From Ettlia oleoabundans (taxonomy: Eukaryota; Chlorophyta; Chlorophyceae; Chlamydomonadales), in the NCBI GenBank assembly GCA_019693395.1, contig JAAMXP010003930.1:611-11727 (forward strand): a stretch of DNA of 11,117 bases, written 5' to 3'. How positions within the stretch are numbered: the stretch's first letter is position 1; the number at the start of each line of letters is the position of its first letter. A model generated the notes under the pieces. The model did not search any database and had not been told where the DNA came from. It saw only the letters and a list, made by a program, of their open reading frames with translations. A program made the translations under genes and the position numbers. This document shows positions 1 to 8,874 of this stretch, piece by piece.

Positions 1-124
1 GGGCAAAGGATTTGCTGGGCACAATGTGATACCGCTCGCTGCTTGGCTGCTGGATCACTCCAAGCTACAGGCATGAACGCCCATGTCGAAGGATGTGTGT
101 GATGTGGCCGGCCTTTGCTTGCAG

Positions 125-157
125 GACCTGTTTGTGCCCAAGCGCCAGAGGTGCTGA
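125..157 (+). other. Speculative terminal exon of an unseen plus-strand gene
   Basis: A TTGCAG acceptor is followed by ten codons (DLFVPKRQRC) and TGA. The acceptor matches the style of those in the two certain genes, and a plus-strand TGTAA follows at 615-619. Ten codons cannot be assigned to a family, and chance is a fair explanation. Confidence 0.2.
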
Positions 158-614
158 CGTTGCGTTGCTGCCCCAATGGATCGTCATTGGTGTGCCAAGC
201 GCGCTGGGCTATCTTCAAGTGCCGGCTTGGCCCTGCAGCCGTGTGCACGGCCAGGTTTAGATCCATCAAGTGGGTGATACAATCCATTCTATGGATTCCA
301 AGCCCCTGCCGTTGTGATACCACTCTTTGGGACGTCCTTACTTGATCAACCACACAGAAACGCAAGTGCAGTTTCCTACTCCACGACATTTCGTTTCCGC
401 CTGTGTTGGGTCTGTGATTGTGGGTATGAGTGCGCATTGTTGTCAAACCGGTCCCTCATCCTGATTTGCTTCGAACCATTGATACAATCTCTTCAAACCT
501 CACTATGCCTGCTTTTCAATCACAAACTCCCGATTTTTAGCGCGCAGGTTACCTCTGCACCAATCCTACTGTTCTGCTGCAGTCTGCAGTCGCTTTTTGT
601 CAGTGCCGACCTCC

Positions 615-619
615 TGTAA
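615..619 (+). terminator. Possible plus-strand poly(A) signal TGTAA of a convergent neighbour
   Basis: TGTAA on the plus strand lies about 50 bp from the minus-strand TGTAA and faces it, as expected where two genes converge. This suggests that sequence to the left is the 3' UTR of an unseen plus-strand gene. Inference from one short motif. Confidence 0.3.
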
Positions 620-670
620 TGTTGGCAGCAACGCCACAACACAAGGGTGCGTGCTGGCCACGTCAGCTTG

Positions 671-675
671 TTACA
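671..675 (-). terminator. Probable poly(A) signal TGTAA for MCCA
   Basis: TGTAA on the minus strand is the first such motif after the MCCA stop, about 235 nt downstream. TGTAA is the usual poly(A) signal of chlorophycean algae. It fits a 3' UTR of about 250 nt, but a 5-base motif carries little weight by itself. Confidence 0.5.
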
Positions 676-909
676 GTTAAACTGTACATCATTGGGAAAA
701 TAATGGAGACATAGGAAGATGACTACCAGCAGTACATGCAGCAAACAGTAACTCTCATGTTTTGGTACAATAGTCTGGCTCTTTGACGTTTGAGGGATGG
801 GCCCTTGTGTCACACAGAGGCGGTGCAAGCAGAAGCAGGAACTTGCAATTGAGAATCATGATGCAGGATCTCCAATCTCTCCATCATAGCATAACATGCA
901 GTAGGGCTG

Positions 910-3900
910 CTATGCTGTGGCTGCCACGGCCTCTGCCGGCTCCACCACAGCAAGCACATGCCCGTCCTCCACCTGCACATCCATGGCAACGGGCAGTTTA
1001 CAGTAATTTGTCGGGGAGTGACGGCAGTGCATGGCTTTGAGATGCGAAAGTCCGCGCAGTGCGGCCTGTGGCACAAGAGCGGTCACGCCTGCCAGTAATC
1101 TTCATGCGAAGCTCGGGAGCTGCCCTTTACAATCAGCCCCGTGGTGCCGCCGCCAACCAGTGTGAGTTATGAGGCACCCCTACTCCGCCCCCGCCTAACC
1201 TGCTGCCATGCCGCACCTGTGCGTCCACAAAGCTCTGCAACTCCACCACTGTGCCGGTGCAGGGTGCGCGCACTGTGTGCTCCATCTTCATTGCCTCAAC
1301 AACCACTAGAGCCTCACCCTCCCCCACGCTATCACCCTCACTCACAAACACCTGCGTCAGCCAGTTGGGGCGACGGTTGCAGACACGATGCTCAACGGGT
1401 CACAGGCCATATCAGGCAGGCAGCAAAGAGTCGACTGGTGGGCAACATGGGAATGCGAGTTGCCTTTTCCAAGTACGTATAATACAGGGGTAACAGCCAG
1501 CAGCATGTTTCTCCAAACAATGCTTGCCTTGACTACTTTGCCAGGCATGGGGGTCACAACTGTGCCCGCCTGCTGGCTGGCCGTGCCTGTGCGCAGCCAT
1601 TTGCGCACCACTGGTCGCCTGCAGCGGGTTGGCAGACAAGCAGGCAAGCGGGTGCCCGGAACGGCATCGCCACTGAATCACGCGACTGTCTTTTAACTTG
1701 CATACAGGCACACATGTCGCAGGGCGGGCTGGCGGACGGTGTGGTAGGGAGCCAGCGTAGGCAAACAAAGGCTTGCCTGAACTGGTACTGACTGCCTGCA
1801 ACCCACAGATCCAAAATCTCCTCCTCGCCATGGCTGCAACAGCACAAGCAGCCAACGTCAGTGGTGCCATACCACAGGAGAGTTACCCAGCGTCTCCAAC
1901 TGTTCTGCTGGTTATCCGGCGCAGGTTGGGGACAGTCATCATTACCCGTTGACCATGGTTGCAGGGTGCTGGCAACAAGCAGGAATGAACGCACATCTGC
2001 GCATTGCAGCTGTAGCAGCATACATCCAGGGTGATCAGAAGGGGCGGCCAGCCGGCAGCCTCAGGAATGCTCCCAGCCAACACGCGCCCACCTGTGCATG
2101 CACCAGTTGGCGACCATCCTCTGGCCGCCCACCTCAGCCACCACGCTGTCCTCCCCTAGCTCCACACCCACCATGGACAGGCTGGCACCCTGCCCACCCT
2201 CACTGGAGGTGCTGCCACTGCTGTTGGGGCTAGAGTTGCTGACGTGCATGCCGCCGCCGCGGGTGCTGGCCACCACGAGTTCGTGCTGCGGATGGACAAG
2301 CACGAGAGCACACAGACAGGCGAGCAATGTGAAGCATTGTGTTGCAAAGCAAGCGTGATTCGGCACGGTAAACGCAATAAGCAGAAGCAACACCATTAGC
2401 AAGGTTGCCGATTGATTGAGTCAATCATAAACCAGCGAGCAGTAGGCCGGCCCCCACCAAACACAAAGCAGGCAAGGGCGAGATTTAGATTTGGAGAGCT
2501 CAACTTGCCTGTGAGCCACTGCGGGGGTGGGTGAAGCCCACCAGGCAGCTGTAGTCGTAGTTCACTCTGCAGCGGCGGCAGCACACTCATTGCCATGTAA
2601 GCAGGAGCAGGAGCAGAGGTCAGGATAGGCAGCAGAACCCAGTTGACCTATCCCACAAAGGAAGGCCCTGCGCAGGGAAACCAGTTGGCTAGGACCTGTG
2701 CAGGTGCTGTAAGGCCAGGACTGCTCAGCACACACCTGAAGCCATTGGACGTGCTCCAGGGACCGGGCAGCGCGCCTCCTGCTGCCTGCTGTGCCTGCCT
2801 CACTGCTGCCCGCTGGAAGACAAGGGCAGCCAGCGCCAGCACGCTGTGGTTGACTGGCTCAGCACCCAGCAACTCCTCCTGGTGCTTAGAGATGAAGGAG
2901 GTGTCCACCGCACCCTGCAGGCAGGCAGGCAGCATGAGAGTTGAATGACCCCTGGGGACACCACTAGTGGTAGCAGAGAGGGTGCAGTAGAAGCCAGTGC
3001 ACGGCGTAGCATGTGGTGCACGTTGTAAGCTTGCATCCGTCTTATGAATTCAGGCAGCGTTGCCAGAATAGCTGACTGCTACCGTCATGAGACAGAAGCA
3101 AAACGTTGCCAAAGCAACCGCAACCATTCCAGTGTTTCCGGCCTTGCCTGCTGGAACTCCTTGTTCTGTGTGATGCGTTTGAGGAACTCGGTGTTGGTGG
3201 GCAGACCGCTCACCTGCAGTGCGCTAGGAAGGCAGGCAGAAGGCAGGCAGGCAGGTATCAAGAAGCAGGGCGGCAGCAGGGGCTGGGATGGCTGAGCAGG
3301 CACGTCTCCCAGGGGCAAGCACACCTGCTGTGCGTTGAGATAGGAGGCAAACAGCCACTCGCCAGCACTGTTGGTCAGCAACATGGATCAGCTGCAGGAG
3401 CTCTGCCCCACTTTGCGTGGTATAGATATGCATGCATCAGTCATGCACAGGCAGGCTGAGGGCAACCTCACACGCACGCACATACGCACCCACGCACGCA
3501 CGAACCACTACCCACCTGCAGCTGCTGCAGTGCCTGGTGCAGGCTGGCCAGCGCTGTGCCACGGTCTGGCCCGCTGCAGATGACCTTGGCAATCATTGGG
3601 TCGTAGTTCACACCCACCTGCAGGACGCACACACGCGGGCAGGCAGGCGGGCAGCTTGTGGGATGTAACTCAATGCAGTGTGGATAGAAGAGGCCAGACA
3701 GGTTGCGGCAGCTGGAAAGCGCATGATACGCTGCGGGAGAAGTAAGGAAGGTAATGGCATTTGAGCAGCAAGAAGGTAGCAGGCATCGCGCAGCAGCCGG
3801 CACAGCGGCGCCATACTGGCAGGCATCAGGCACAGCTGGCAGCCGTGTGTTTCTCACCAGGTCCCCCTGCTGCACCCCTGAGTCCACACGCAGAGGGCCG

Positions 3901-6900
3901 TCCTGGAAGAATACCGCCCCGGGAGGCACCTGCCACCGTAGCACCCTGCACACACGTTACGATAGGGTTGGGAACACACATGCATGCATGCATGATACGT
4001 CGGGCCATCGGGTGGCAGCACACCTTCAAAGTAGCGCAGGCACAGCAGTGCTGTCAATCCGTCACTCGATGCTCCACAGACACCCACAGCACCACGGCTG
4101 AAGCTAGAACGCGGGGCCATGTCAACAGGCAGATTGCAGCTAATGGAGCAACCGCTTGTAAGTGCTGCTGTTCTTGCCCCCAGTGAGCGCTGCTGGCACC
4201 ACTGCAAATGCACATGCACAAGCACAGGCACATGCACATGCACCTGGCGCCGCAACCCCACCCACCTTCCTCCCGCTGGCAGGAAGTTGTTCTCTGGGTT
4301 CTCGGCGTACAGCCGCGCCTCAAATGCGTGACCCTGCGGCAGGCGGCAATCCGTTGGCAGCCAGACCTATGTTATCAGACACATTGACAGACGAATGGGA
4401 TGAATGGGGCAGCATGGCCTTATGCAGCCTGTTGCTGACGATCTGCTCTGATGTTGGGCGAGGTGGAGTAGCACACCCCGCGGCTCCACTAGTTGATGGC
4501 GACGGCCGCTGCATTGCTGTGCTATCAGACAATGCTAACTAATGGGGTAATCATATCATACAGAACAGGCAATTCCACCCCTTCCCCGTGTGCCAACCTT
4601 GATGGCCAGCTGCTCCTGCGCCAGCGGCAGCGCCTCCCCCGCCGCCGCCCTCAGCTGCCACTCCACCAGGTCCACGCCACTGATGGCCTCGGTCACCGGG
4701 TGCTCTACCTGAAGGCGGGGGGACGGGGGGGTCCAGCAGAGGTTTATGGCTGTCAGGTGAGGGTCATACGATATGCTCAATCCCCAGAACCCAGCTGCAG
4801 ACAGCTCACCCCCAGGCCACACAACTAGCACTTCTGCATGTACTATCAGTACCAGTATACCTAGAGCAGTTTCATCTGCCCCTTATCCCATCCACTGAAG
4901 GACACCACCCACCTGCAGCCTTGTGTTCATTTCCATAAAGTAAAAATCCTGAGGATGCCCGGTGCCCTGCTTGTCGCCACCAGCGCTGCCGCTGTCCACA
5001 TCCACAATGAACTCAACGGTGCCGGCGTTGCGGTAGCCAACTGCAAACAGGCAATGGCGGCGGAGGGGCCAGTGCTGGTGTGAGCGCGATGAGGCAGCTC
5101 ACCAAGGCCAGCAGGAAAAGCGCCACATGGGGTGGGGGTGAGAAAGTGAGGGCAAAGCCCTCATTGCTGTGTTGTTGCCCGGTTGCACAGGGAGGCACCA
5201 CAGCTGCCGTGCTACTGGCAACCCTTGCCCAGGTCCTGTCCTGCCTACTAGGCATGTGAGGTTCCACGAGCAACCCACGTTCAATCCCATACAACATAGC
5301 AGGGCACTCACCTGCCCGTGCTGCCGCCACTGCTGCCTCGCCAAGTGAGCAGCGGAACTTTGGTGTGATGTCGGGGGCCGGCGCCTCCTCAATCACCTGG
5401 TTGGGAAAGGGCCAGAGGCAAGAGATATATTTTGGCAAAGGGGAAACTACGAGGTAGGCAAGGGTAGCATCAGATGAGACGAAAGAGATGCACCAAAAAC
5501 ATACGATAACGGATTGCAGCCGCAGCATCATGAGATGAGGCTGCTGCTTGACCTTGCTGCCTTGCTTCAGACAGTGTATTCCTCATAATGCCCGCAAGGT
5601 GCAGGGCCAGCATGGCAAGGTCTACTGGATTCGCACAGCAATTAACGGTACCACGGCAAGCCCCACCTTCTGGTGCCGCCGCTGCACGGAACAGTCACGT
5701 TCAAACAGGTAGACGGCGTTGCCGTGGCTGTCGGCAAACACTTGCACCTGCAACACACAAAGCAAGTTGCCAGAAGCTTGAAATAATGATACATGCCCAC
5801 GCCAGAACCGGGAGAGCAGGGCGCACGCAACAACATCTGCTCCCAAATTCGCACCGGGCACTGAGTCCTCCAATATCAAGCAGGCACGAACCCCAAACAT
5901 CCAGCTGCCACCCACCGCCCCTCGAGTCGCGCACCTCAATGTGCCTGGGACGCCGGATGAACCGCTCCAGCAGCACGCGGTCGTCGCCAAACCCGGCCAG
6001 CGCCTCGCGTTTGGCTGAGTGCAGCGCATCCTGCTCGCTCAAAGGGGCAGAGGTAGGGACAGGCGCAGGGAAGTGGGAACAGGACGTTCACAGCACGACC
6101 AGCGGGCAGCTTTGAGAAGAGAACGGCGGCAAGCCCCACTGTTGACCTGCCGTACCTCCTGTTGTCTCCGCCGTTCCACACATTACAAACAACAACAGCT
6201 CCGCCACAGCCAGCAGCCCCAACAGCAGCTCCAGCAGTACCAGACAGTGGTACAGGCATCTCACCAGGAACTGCCCAGGTTCCGCCGCCAGCTTCATGCC
6301 CTTGCCGCCTCCCCCCATCACCGCCTTCACTAGCAGTGGGTAGCCCACACGCTCAGCCTCCTCCTGCACCAGTTGCAACAGGGCAACAACCCAACAGTGC
6401 ACAGAGAACTGGGTAATCCAGCCTGCTCTGTTCTGCTCTGCCTGCCAGCCAGTCAGGCAAGCAGCAGGCCAGCTGGGCCAGCCACCCGCAACGCATTTAC
6501 ACACAAAAGCCAGTATCAGTGGGCGGGGCAGCATCTGTGTGGCACCCGAACCTGTCTAGGCTCCTTCACAGCCAACCCCCTACAGGCAGCCCCCTTGAGG
6601 CAGCATACACGACAGATGGCAAAAATCGCACCATCCCCAACAACTGCTCCCACCCATCAGAATAATGGTAACACAAGAGTCGCGGACCTGCAGCGTGTGC
6701 TCCGCCTGATCCTCAGCGTGGTAACCCGGCACAACCGGCACCCCTGCCCTGCTCATCAGCGCCTTGGCCTCAGACTTGTCGCCTGAGGAGGTGGGAGAAG
6801 TATGGGAGGAGGATGCGAAGGAGGCATAAGGGGCTTGAGATGCAGGCAGCAAATTGGGCAAAGCTGGCATGGGAAGCAAGTGTTTGCATAGTATCATAGA

Positions 6901-8538
6901 AAGATTAACGGGGGCGACAAGACAACTTTCGATGCAGTGCTCTGCCCCTTCTGTGCAGCCAACCCTCCACCCCTCCCACAGACTGAGACATGCACGAGAA
7001 ACTTACCCATAGTGAGGATGGCAGAGGCAGGTGGCCCAACAAATGCAATGCCCTGCTCCTCGCATGAGGCTGCATCATAACAGGCAGCAACATGCTCAAG
7101 AGTGGATGTGACTAAAGCATGGGGGTGTGGGGTATGTTACTTCCGAAGAGGCTCAGCTGCACTTTCTTCTTTCACTTGAGGCGCAAAAGGCATATGCAGT
7201 GCTTATCGCGGGACTCCCCCGGCAGTACGCATTTCATGCAGTGCTTTTTGTGCCAGGGTAACTGTCCTGCGCTCACACCAGCTACCTGCCTGGCTTGCCT
7301 GCAGATTGGTGAGGATACGCCCTTGGCTGCCTGGTTCCCCTGAGAGCTCACCGGCAAACCCAGAGTTCTCTGACAGGAATCCGTAGCCAGGGTGCACTGC
7401 TGTGGCTTTCGTCCGGGTTGCCACCTGCAGCAGTGCAATGCGCGGCTTGTCTGACTGCGCGGGAGCACGGCCTGTAAACATTTGCGAGCAAGACAGCAAA
7501 CCCATTTGGGGATGTAATAAGCATACTTCTAGCTGACACTAGCGCAGTCAGAAAGGTCAGCCCAGCAGGTCCAGAGTGCTGCTGAGCTCAATGCCCCGCT
7601 TTCACCCGCCAAGGGAAAGGTTTACTCGACAGGCATTCAGCAGCAGCCCGCCGCCGCTGCCCCACCACCACCACCACCCACCCCACCCACCACCACCACC
7701 CCACCACCACCACCCCCACACACCAACCCACTCAAACAAAACAATGGACGTTATTACTCTGGTTGACATGAAATACCACCAAAAAAGGCTAAAAAAAGCT
7801 CAACACACAACCGCAGTGGCAACTGCCATAGCGGGCAGGGCCTTTCACCTCCAGGATGCAGTCAGGGCGCAGGTAGGAGTCTCGTGCCGCCGCTGGACCA
7901 ATGCAGTACGCCTCGTCAGCCATGGCCACGTGCTGCGGTACAGCAGACAGGCAGTGCAATACGTGCTTTAAAGGAGGATATCATCTTCAATTCGTCTACC
8001 CCACTGTCTCACTGTGTAAGAAAAGCAAGTTTATGCAGTGCAGTGGAGCCGCTGTTGATGACAGCAAGAACGCTCCCGCCACCCCAGTCTGTTTGCCTGC
8101 ACGTGGCTGCCGACTGCGGCCTCACCCTGGAGTGTCGATCAGCCTCGCTGAACACGGCAACAGTGGGGATGCCCAGGCGCTTGGCTGCAGGAAATGGCAA
8201 AATGCAGCACTCGAGTTCGTAAGGCCGAATTGCCAGGATCACCCCACACCACCAGGTGGGTAGCCACAGCATGGTAGGGCCCCCAGCTGCATCCACAGGA
8301 TGGCAAAGCATCCAGTTTTTGCAAGGTTGCCTGGTATTCACGCACCTGTGATGAGAACGCGGCAGGCAATTTCACCCCGGTTTGCCACCAGGAGCTTGTC
8401 AATGGCGGGGCGTGCACTGCCGCTCAGCCACCGCACAGCAGGCTGGGCAAGGGGCACAGGCCCAGCTGGGAGGGTCCCAAGTTTCATTCCATGAAAGCTG
8501 CCTCGTCTGGATCGTCGTACCACATAAGCAAGCAGCAT
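910..8538 (-). CDS. MCCA: 3-methylcrotonyl-CoA carboxylase alpha (biotin-containing) subunit, mitochondrial; 23 exons, complete
   Basis: This subunit carries out the ATP- and bicarbonate-dependent carboxylation of biotin in the mitochondrial matrix; the beta subunit, not in this window, then transfers CO2 to 3-methylcrotonyl-CoA in leucine breakdown. The spliced model has 744 residues, close to the roughly 725-735 of animal and plant MCCA. Seen in order: an Arg-rich leader without acidic residues (about 1-46); biotin carboxylase start [14 protein letters not shown] (48-61); [11 protein letters not shown] (122-132); ATP-grasp loop GGGGKGM (206-212); RRHQK (277-281); [14 protein letters not shown] from 346, with E346, N348, R350 and E354 at catalytic positions; [10 protein letters not shown] with R396; a variable linker domain; and a biotinyl domain with PMPGKVVK (672-679) and EAMKMEH, K701 being the biotin site 43 residues from the end. 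ATG 8538 is the first ATG for about 400 nt. The beta-strand-rich linker after residue 557 is the least certain part. MCC is favoured over propionyl-CoA or acetyl-CoA carboxylase by overall length and the AUH neighbour. Confidence 0.95.
1217..1618 (-). other. MCCA: Biotinyl (BCCP) domain split by a GC-AG intron
   Basis: Exon 21 ends in PMPGKVVK and exon 22 starts with [20 protein letters not shown] followed by MKMEH. The junction rebuilds the unbroken beta-strand pattern [17 protein letters not shown] of biotinyl domains only if the intron runs from 1527 to 1352 with a GC donor (AAG|GCAAGC) and a CGCAG acceptor. The nearest GT donor, inside AAA|GTAGTC, would delete VVK from a core strand. The biotinylated lysine is residue 701 of the deduced protein. 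Confidence 0.9.
1619..1776 (-). other. MCCA: Probable GC-AG intron 20 of MCCA
   Basis: The donor reads TTCAG|GCAAGC and the acceptor CGCTGCAG. The join gives [14 protein letters not shown], like the Y-F-R-P segment before biotinyl domains in this family. The GT donors that keep frame lie at weak contexts or remove the QYQF strand. A second acceptor at GATTCAG, further upstream, is also in phase and would add about 18 residues, so this intron is less certain than the other GC introns. Confidence 0.65.
2915..3147 (-). other. MCCA: GC-AG intron 16 of MCCA
   Basis: The donor reads CAG|GCAAGG and the acceptor is a run of CTGC units ending CTGCAG. Splicing gives [14 protein letters not shown] followed by [12 protein letters not shown], matching the family pattern of LPTN-EFLKR followed by DT-FI. 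The GT dinucleotides just downstream (around 3132 and 3126) are in phase 2 and do not fit the required phase 0. Confidence 0.82.
2917..2932 (+). repeat. CAGG repeat forming the acceptor tract of MCCA exon 17
   Basis: Four tandem GCAG/CAGG units; in the sense orientation they read CTGCCTGCCTGCCTGCAG and end exactly at the exon 17 acceptor. The repeat is therefore the splice site itself. Confidence 0.8.
3229..3255 (+). repeat. CAGG tetranucleotide repeat in MCCA intron 15
   Basis: Imperfect GGCA units sit just before exon 16 in the sense direction. On the MCCA strand they read CTGCCTGCC, forming the pyrimidine-rich tract ahead of the CTGCAG acceptor. Confidence 0.8.
3470..3504 (+). repeat. ACGC repeat in MCCA intron 15
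   Basis: Imperfect CACGCACG units just inside the donor side of intron 15. A simple microsatellite with no coding role. Confidence 0.7.
3636..3653 (+). repeat. GGGC/AGGC repeat in MCCA intron 14
   Basis: Imperfect GGGCAGGC units about 20 bases ahead of exon 15 in the sense direction, again giving a C/T-rich CCTGCCTGCC tract near an acceptor. Confidence 0.65.
3978..3994 (+). repeat. ATGC repeat in MCCA intron 13
   Basis: Tandem CATG/ATGC units, self-complementary and so able to form a small hairpin or cruciform, close to the exon 14 acceptor. Confidence 0.65.
4207..4244 (+). repeat. CACATG-type repeat in MCCA intron 13
   Basis: Degenerate GCACATGCACA units just downstream of the exon 13 donor. 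An intronic simple repeat; no other function visible. Confidence 0.65.
4913..8538 (-). other. MCCA: MCCA exon map, exons 1-11 (targeting leader and most of biotin carboxylase)
   Basis: Exons, written high to low: 1 8538-8346; 2 8184-8126; 3 7932-7849; 4 7424-7352; 5 7069-7007; 6 6782-6688; 7 6363-6265; 8 6030-5935; 9 5747-5667; 10 5396-5312; 11 5040-4913. Each boundary was set by an AG acceptor, a GT donor, a matching phase and continuity of the carboxylase fold. Split codons give Ala at 1/2, Ala at 4/5, Gly at 5/6 and Val at 10/11. Exon 8 starts after GAGCGAGCAG rather than the earlier AG, because this gives [10 protein letters not shown], the expected family sequence. Two introns exceed 300 nt: intron 3 (7848-7425, 424 nt, with the CCACCA tract) and intron 6 (6687-6364, 324 nt, nothing notable). 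Confidence 0.9.
7646..7734 (+). repeat. CCACCA/CCACCC simple repeat in MCCA intron 3
   Basis: A long C/A tract of CCACC units, preceded by CCGCCGCCG. It lies in the largest MCCA intron, upstream (in the sense direction) of exon 4. In the MCCA pre-mRNA it is GGTGGTGG-rich with GGGG runs, so it could form RNA G-quadruplexes. Its plus-strand reading as a Pro/His-rich frame is not a gene. Confidence 0.85.
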
Positions 8539-8580
8539 AGTTGCTGGCCAGGTTGTGCTGGGTCACTGCTGCGCCGCTTG

Positions 8581-8614
8581 GGAGGTGGGCGGGCGGGCGG
8601 TGGCGGTGGGTGGG
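8581..8614 (+). repeat. G-rich GGGC/GGGT block in the shared promoter
   Basis: On the plus strand this stretch has successive runs of three G separated by one or a few bases (GGGCGGGCGGGCGG, then GGTGGGTGGG). It could fold as a G-quadruplex or bind GC-box type factors. It lies about 45-75 bp upstream of the MCCA start codon, possibly within its 5' UTR, where the transcript would be C-rich. Sequence observation; the function is inferred. Confidence 0.6.
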
Positions 8615-8743
8615 TTCGTCTGTGAGGTTGTGTCGGGTTTCCGCTACTCCTTGGAACCTTTGCAGCACCTTCACAAACTCAAGTCGTGCTGCCGAGGCGG
8701 TGCAAGGCAGAAAAAGGTGCAAGGTCACCTACGCTCCGGCCGG

Positions 8744-8812
8744 ATGCGATCCAGCGCCTGCTGCGTGGCCAGGTGCGGGTGTCGGCTGACGATAGACAGG
8801 CTACCGAGCTAA
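8744..8812 (+). other. Upstream ORF 1 in the possible AUH leader (22 codons)
   Basis: An ATG at 8744 opens a 22-codon frame (starting MRSSACCVARCGC) that stops with TAA at 8810-8812, before the AUH start codon. It matters only if transcription begins upstream of 8744, which the sequence does not show. It resembles nothing I recognise. Confidence 0.3.
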
Positions 8813-8838
8813 AGACGGAGTGATTGTCTTCCTTCGAA

Positions 8839-8874
8839 ATGCGTGCCGACGTGTATTTTGCAGGCTTTCTCTGA
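8839..8874 (+). other. Upstream ORF 2 in the possible AUH leader (11 codons)
   Basis: An ATG at 8839 opens a short frame encoding MRADVYFAGFL followed by TGA, ending 80 nt before the proposed AUH start. Scanning ribosomes would meet it before ATG 8955 if the mRNA starts upstream. It could also be chance. Confidence 0.3.

Larger units (their letters stand above)
1..909. other. Left flank: 3' UTR of MCCA and unassigned sequence
   Basis: No frame here encodes a recognisable protein, and base composition falls toward the less GC-rich style of UTR or spacer between about 250 and 790. Positions about 655-909 are probably the MCCA 3' UTR. One weak hint of coding is at 125-157 on the plus strand: after TTTGCTTGCAG a short frame reads DLFVPKRQRC and stops, which could be the last exon of a convergent gene. 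I would not annotate it as a gene without transcript data. Confidence 0.4.
910..4708 (-). other. MCCA: MCCA exon map, exons 12-23 (end of biotin carboxylase, linker, biotinyl domain)
   Basis: Exons, high to low: 12 4708-4598; 13 4333-4266; 14 3945-3858; 15 3617-3516; 16 3213-3148; 17 2914-2736; 18 2566-2542; 19 2285-2092; 20 1833-1777; 21 1618-1528; 22 1351-1217; 23 972-910. Exon 23 contributes [20 protein letters not shown] and then TAG, restoring the usual end of a biotinyl domain (VxDGxxL). Introns after exons 16, 20 and 21 use GC donors. Exon 18 has two in-frame donors, 2541 (GTGGGC, preferred) and 2508 (GCAAGT). Exon 19 has two in-frame donors, 2091 (preferred) and 2103. Introns 13 (320 nt) and 15 (302 nt) hold only simple repeats. 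Exons 18-20 carry the weakest homology support. Confidence 0.82.

Noticed and set aside
1133..1351. Stand-alone biotin carrier protein
   Set aside because: The frame starts at a GTG just after a CGCAG acceptor and lacks the PMPGKVVK half of the domain, which is in exon 21. It is exon 22 of MCCA read into intron 22.
1950..2015. Extra MCCA exon within intron 19
   Set aside because: A TGCGCAG acceptor-like site and an open frame are present, but exons 19 and 20 join in phase and give a sensible linker without it; the extra frame resembles nothing in the family.
3229..3653. CRISPR-like or mobile-element repeats
   Set aside because: The repeats are tetranucleotide microsatellites without unique spacers, terminal inverted repeats or a transposase frame.
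5588..6115. Longest plus-strand open frame, 175 codons
   Set aside because: It lies antisense to MCCA exons 8 and 9 and their introns, has no family resemblance, and its openness follows from the coding strand opposite.
7576..7971. Histidine/proline-rich plus-strand protein
   Set aside because: The His/Pro run is only the CCACCA repeat of MCCA intron 3 read on the opposite strand; the rest is antisense to exon 3.
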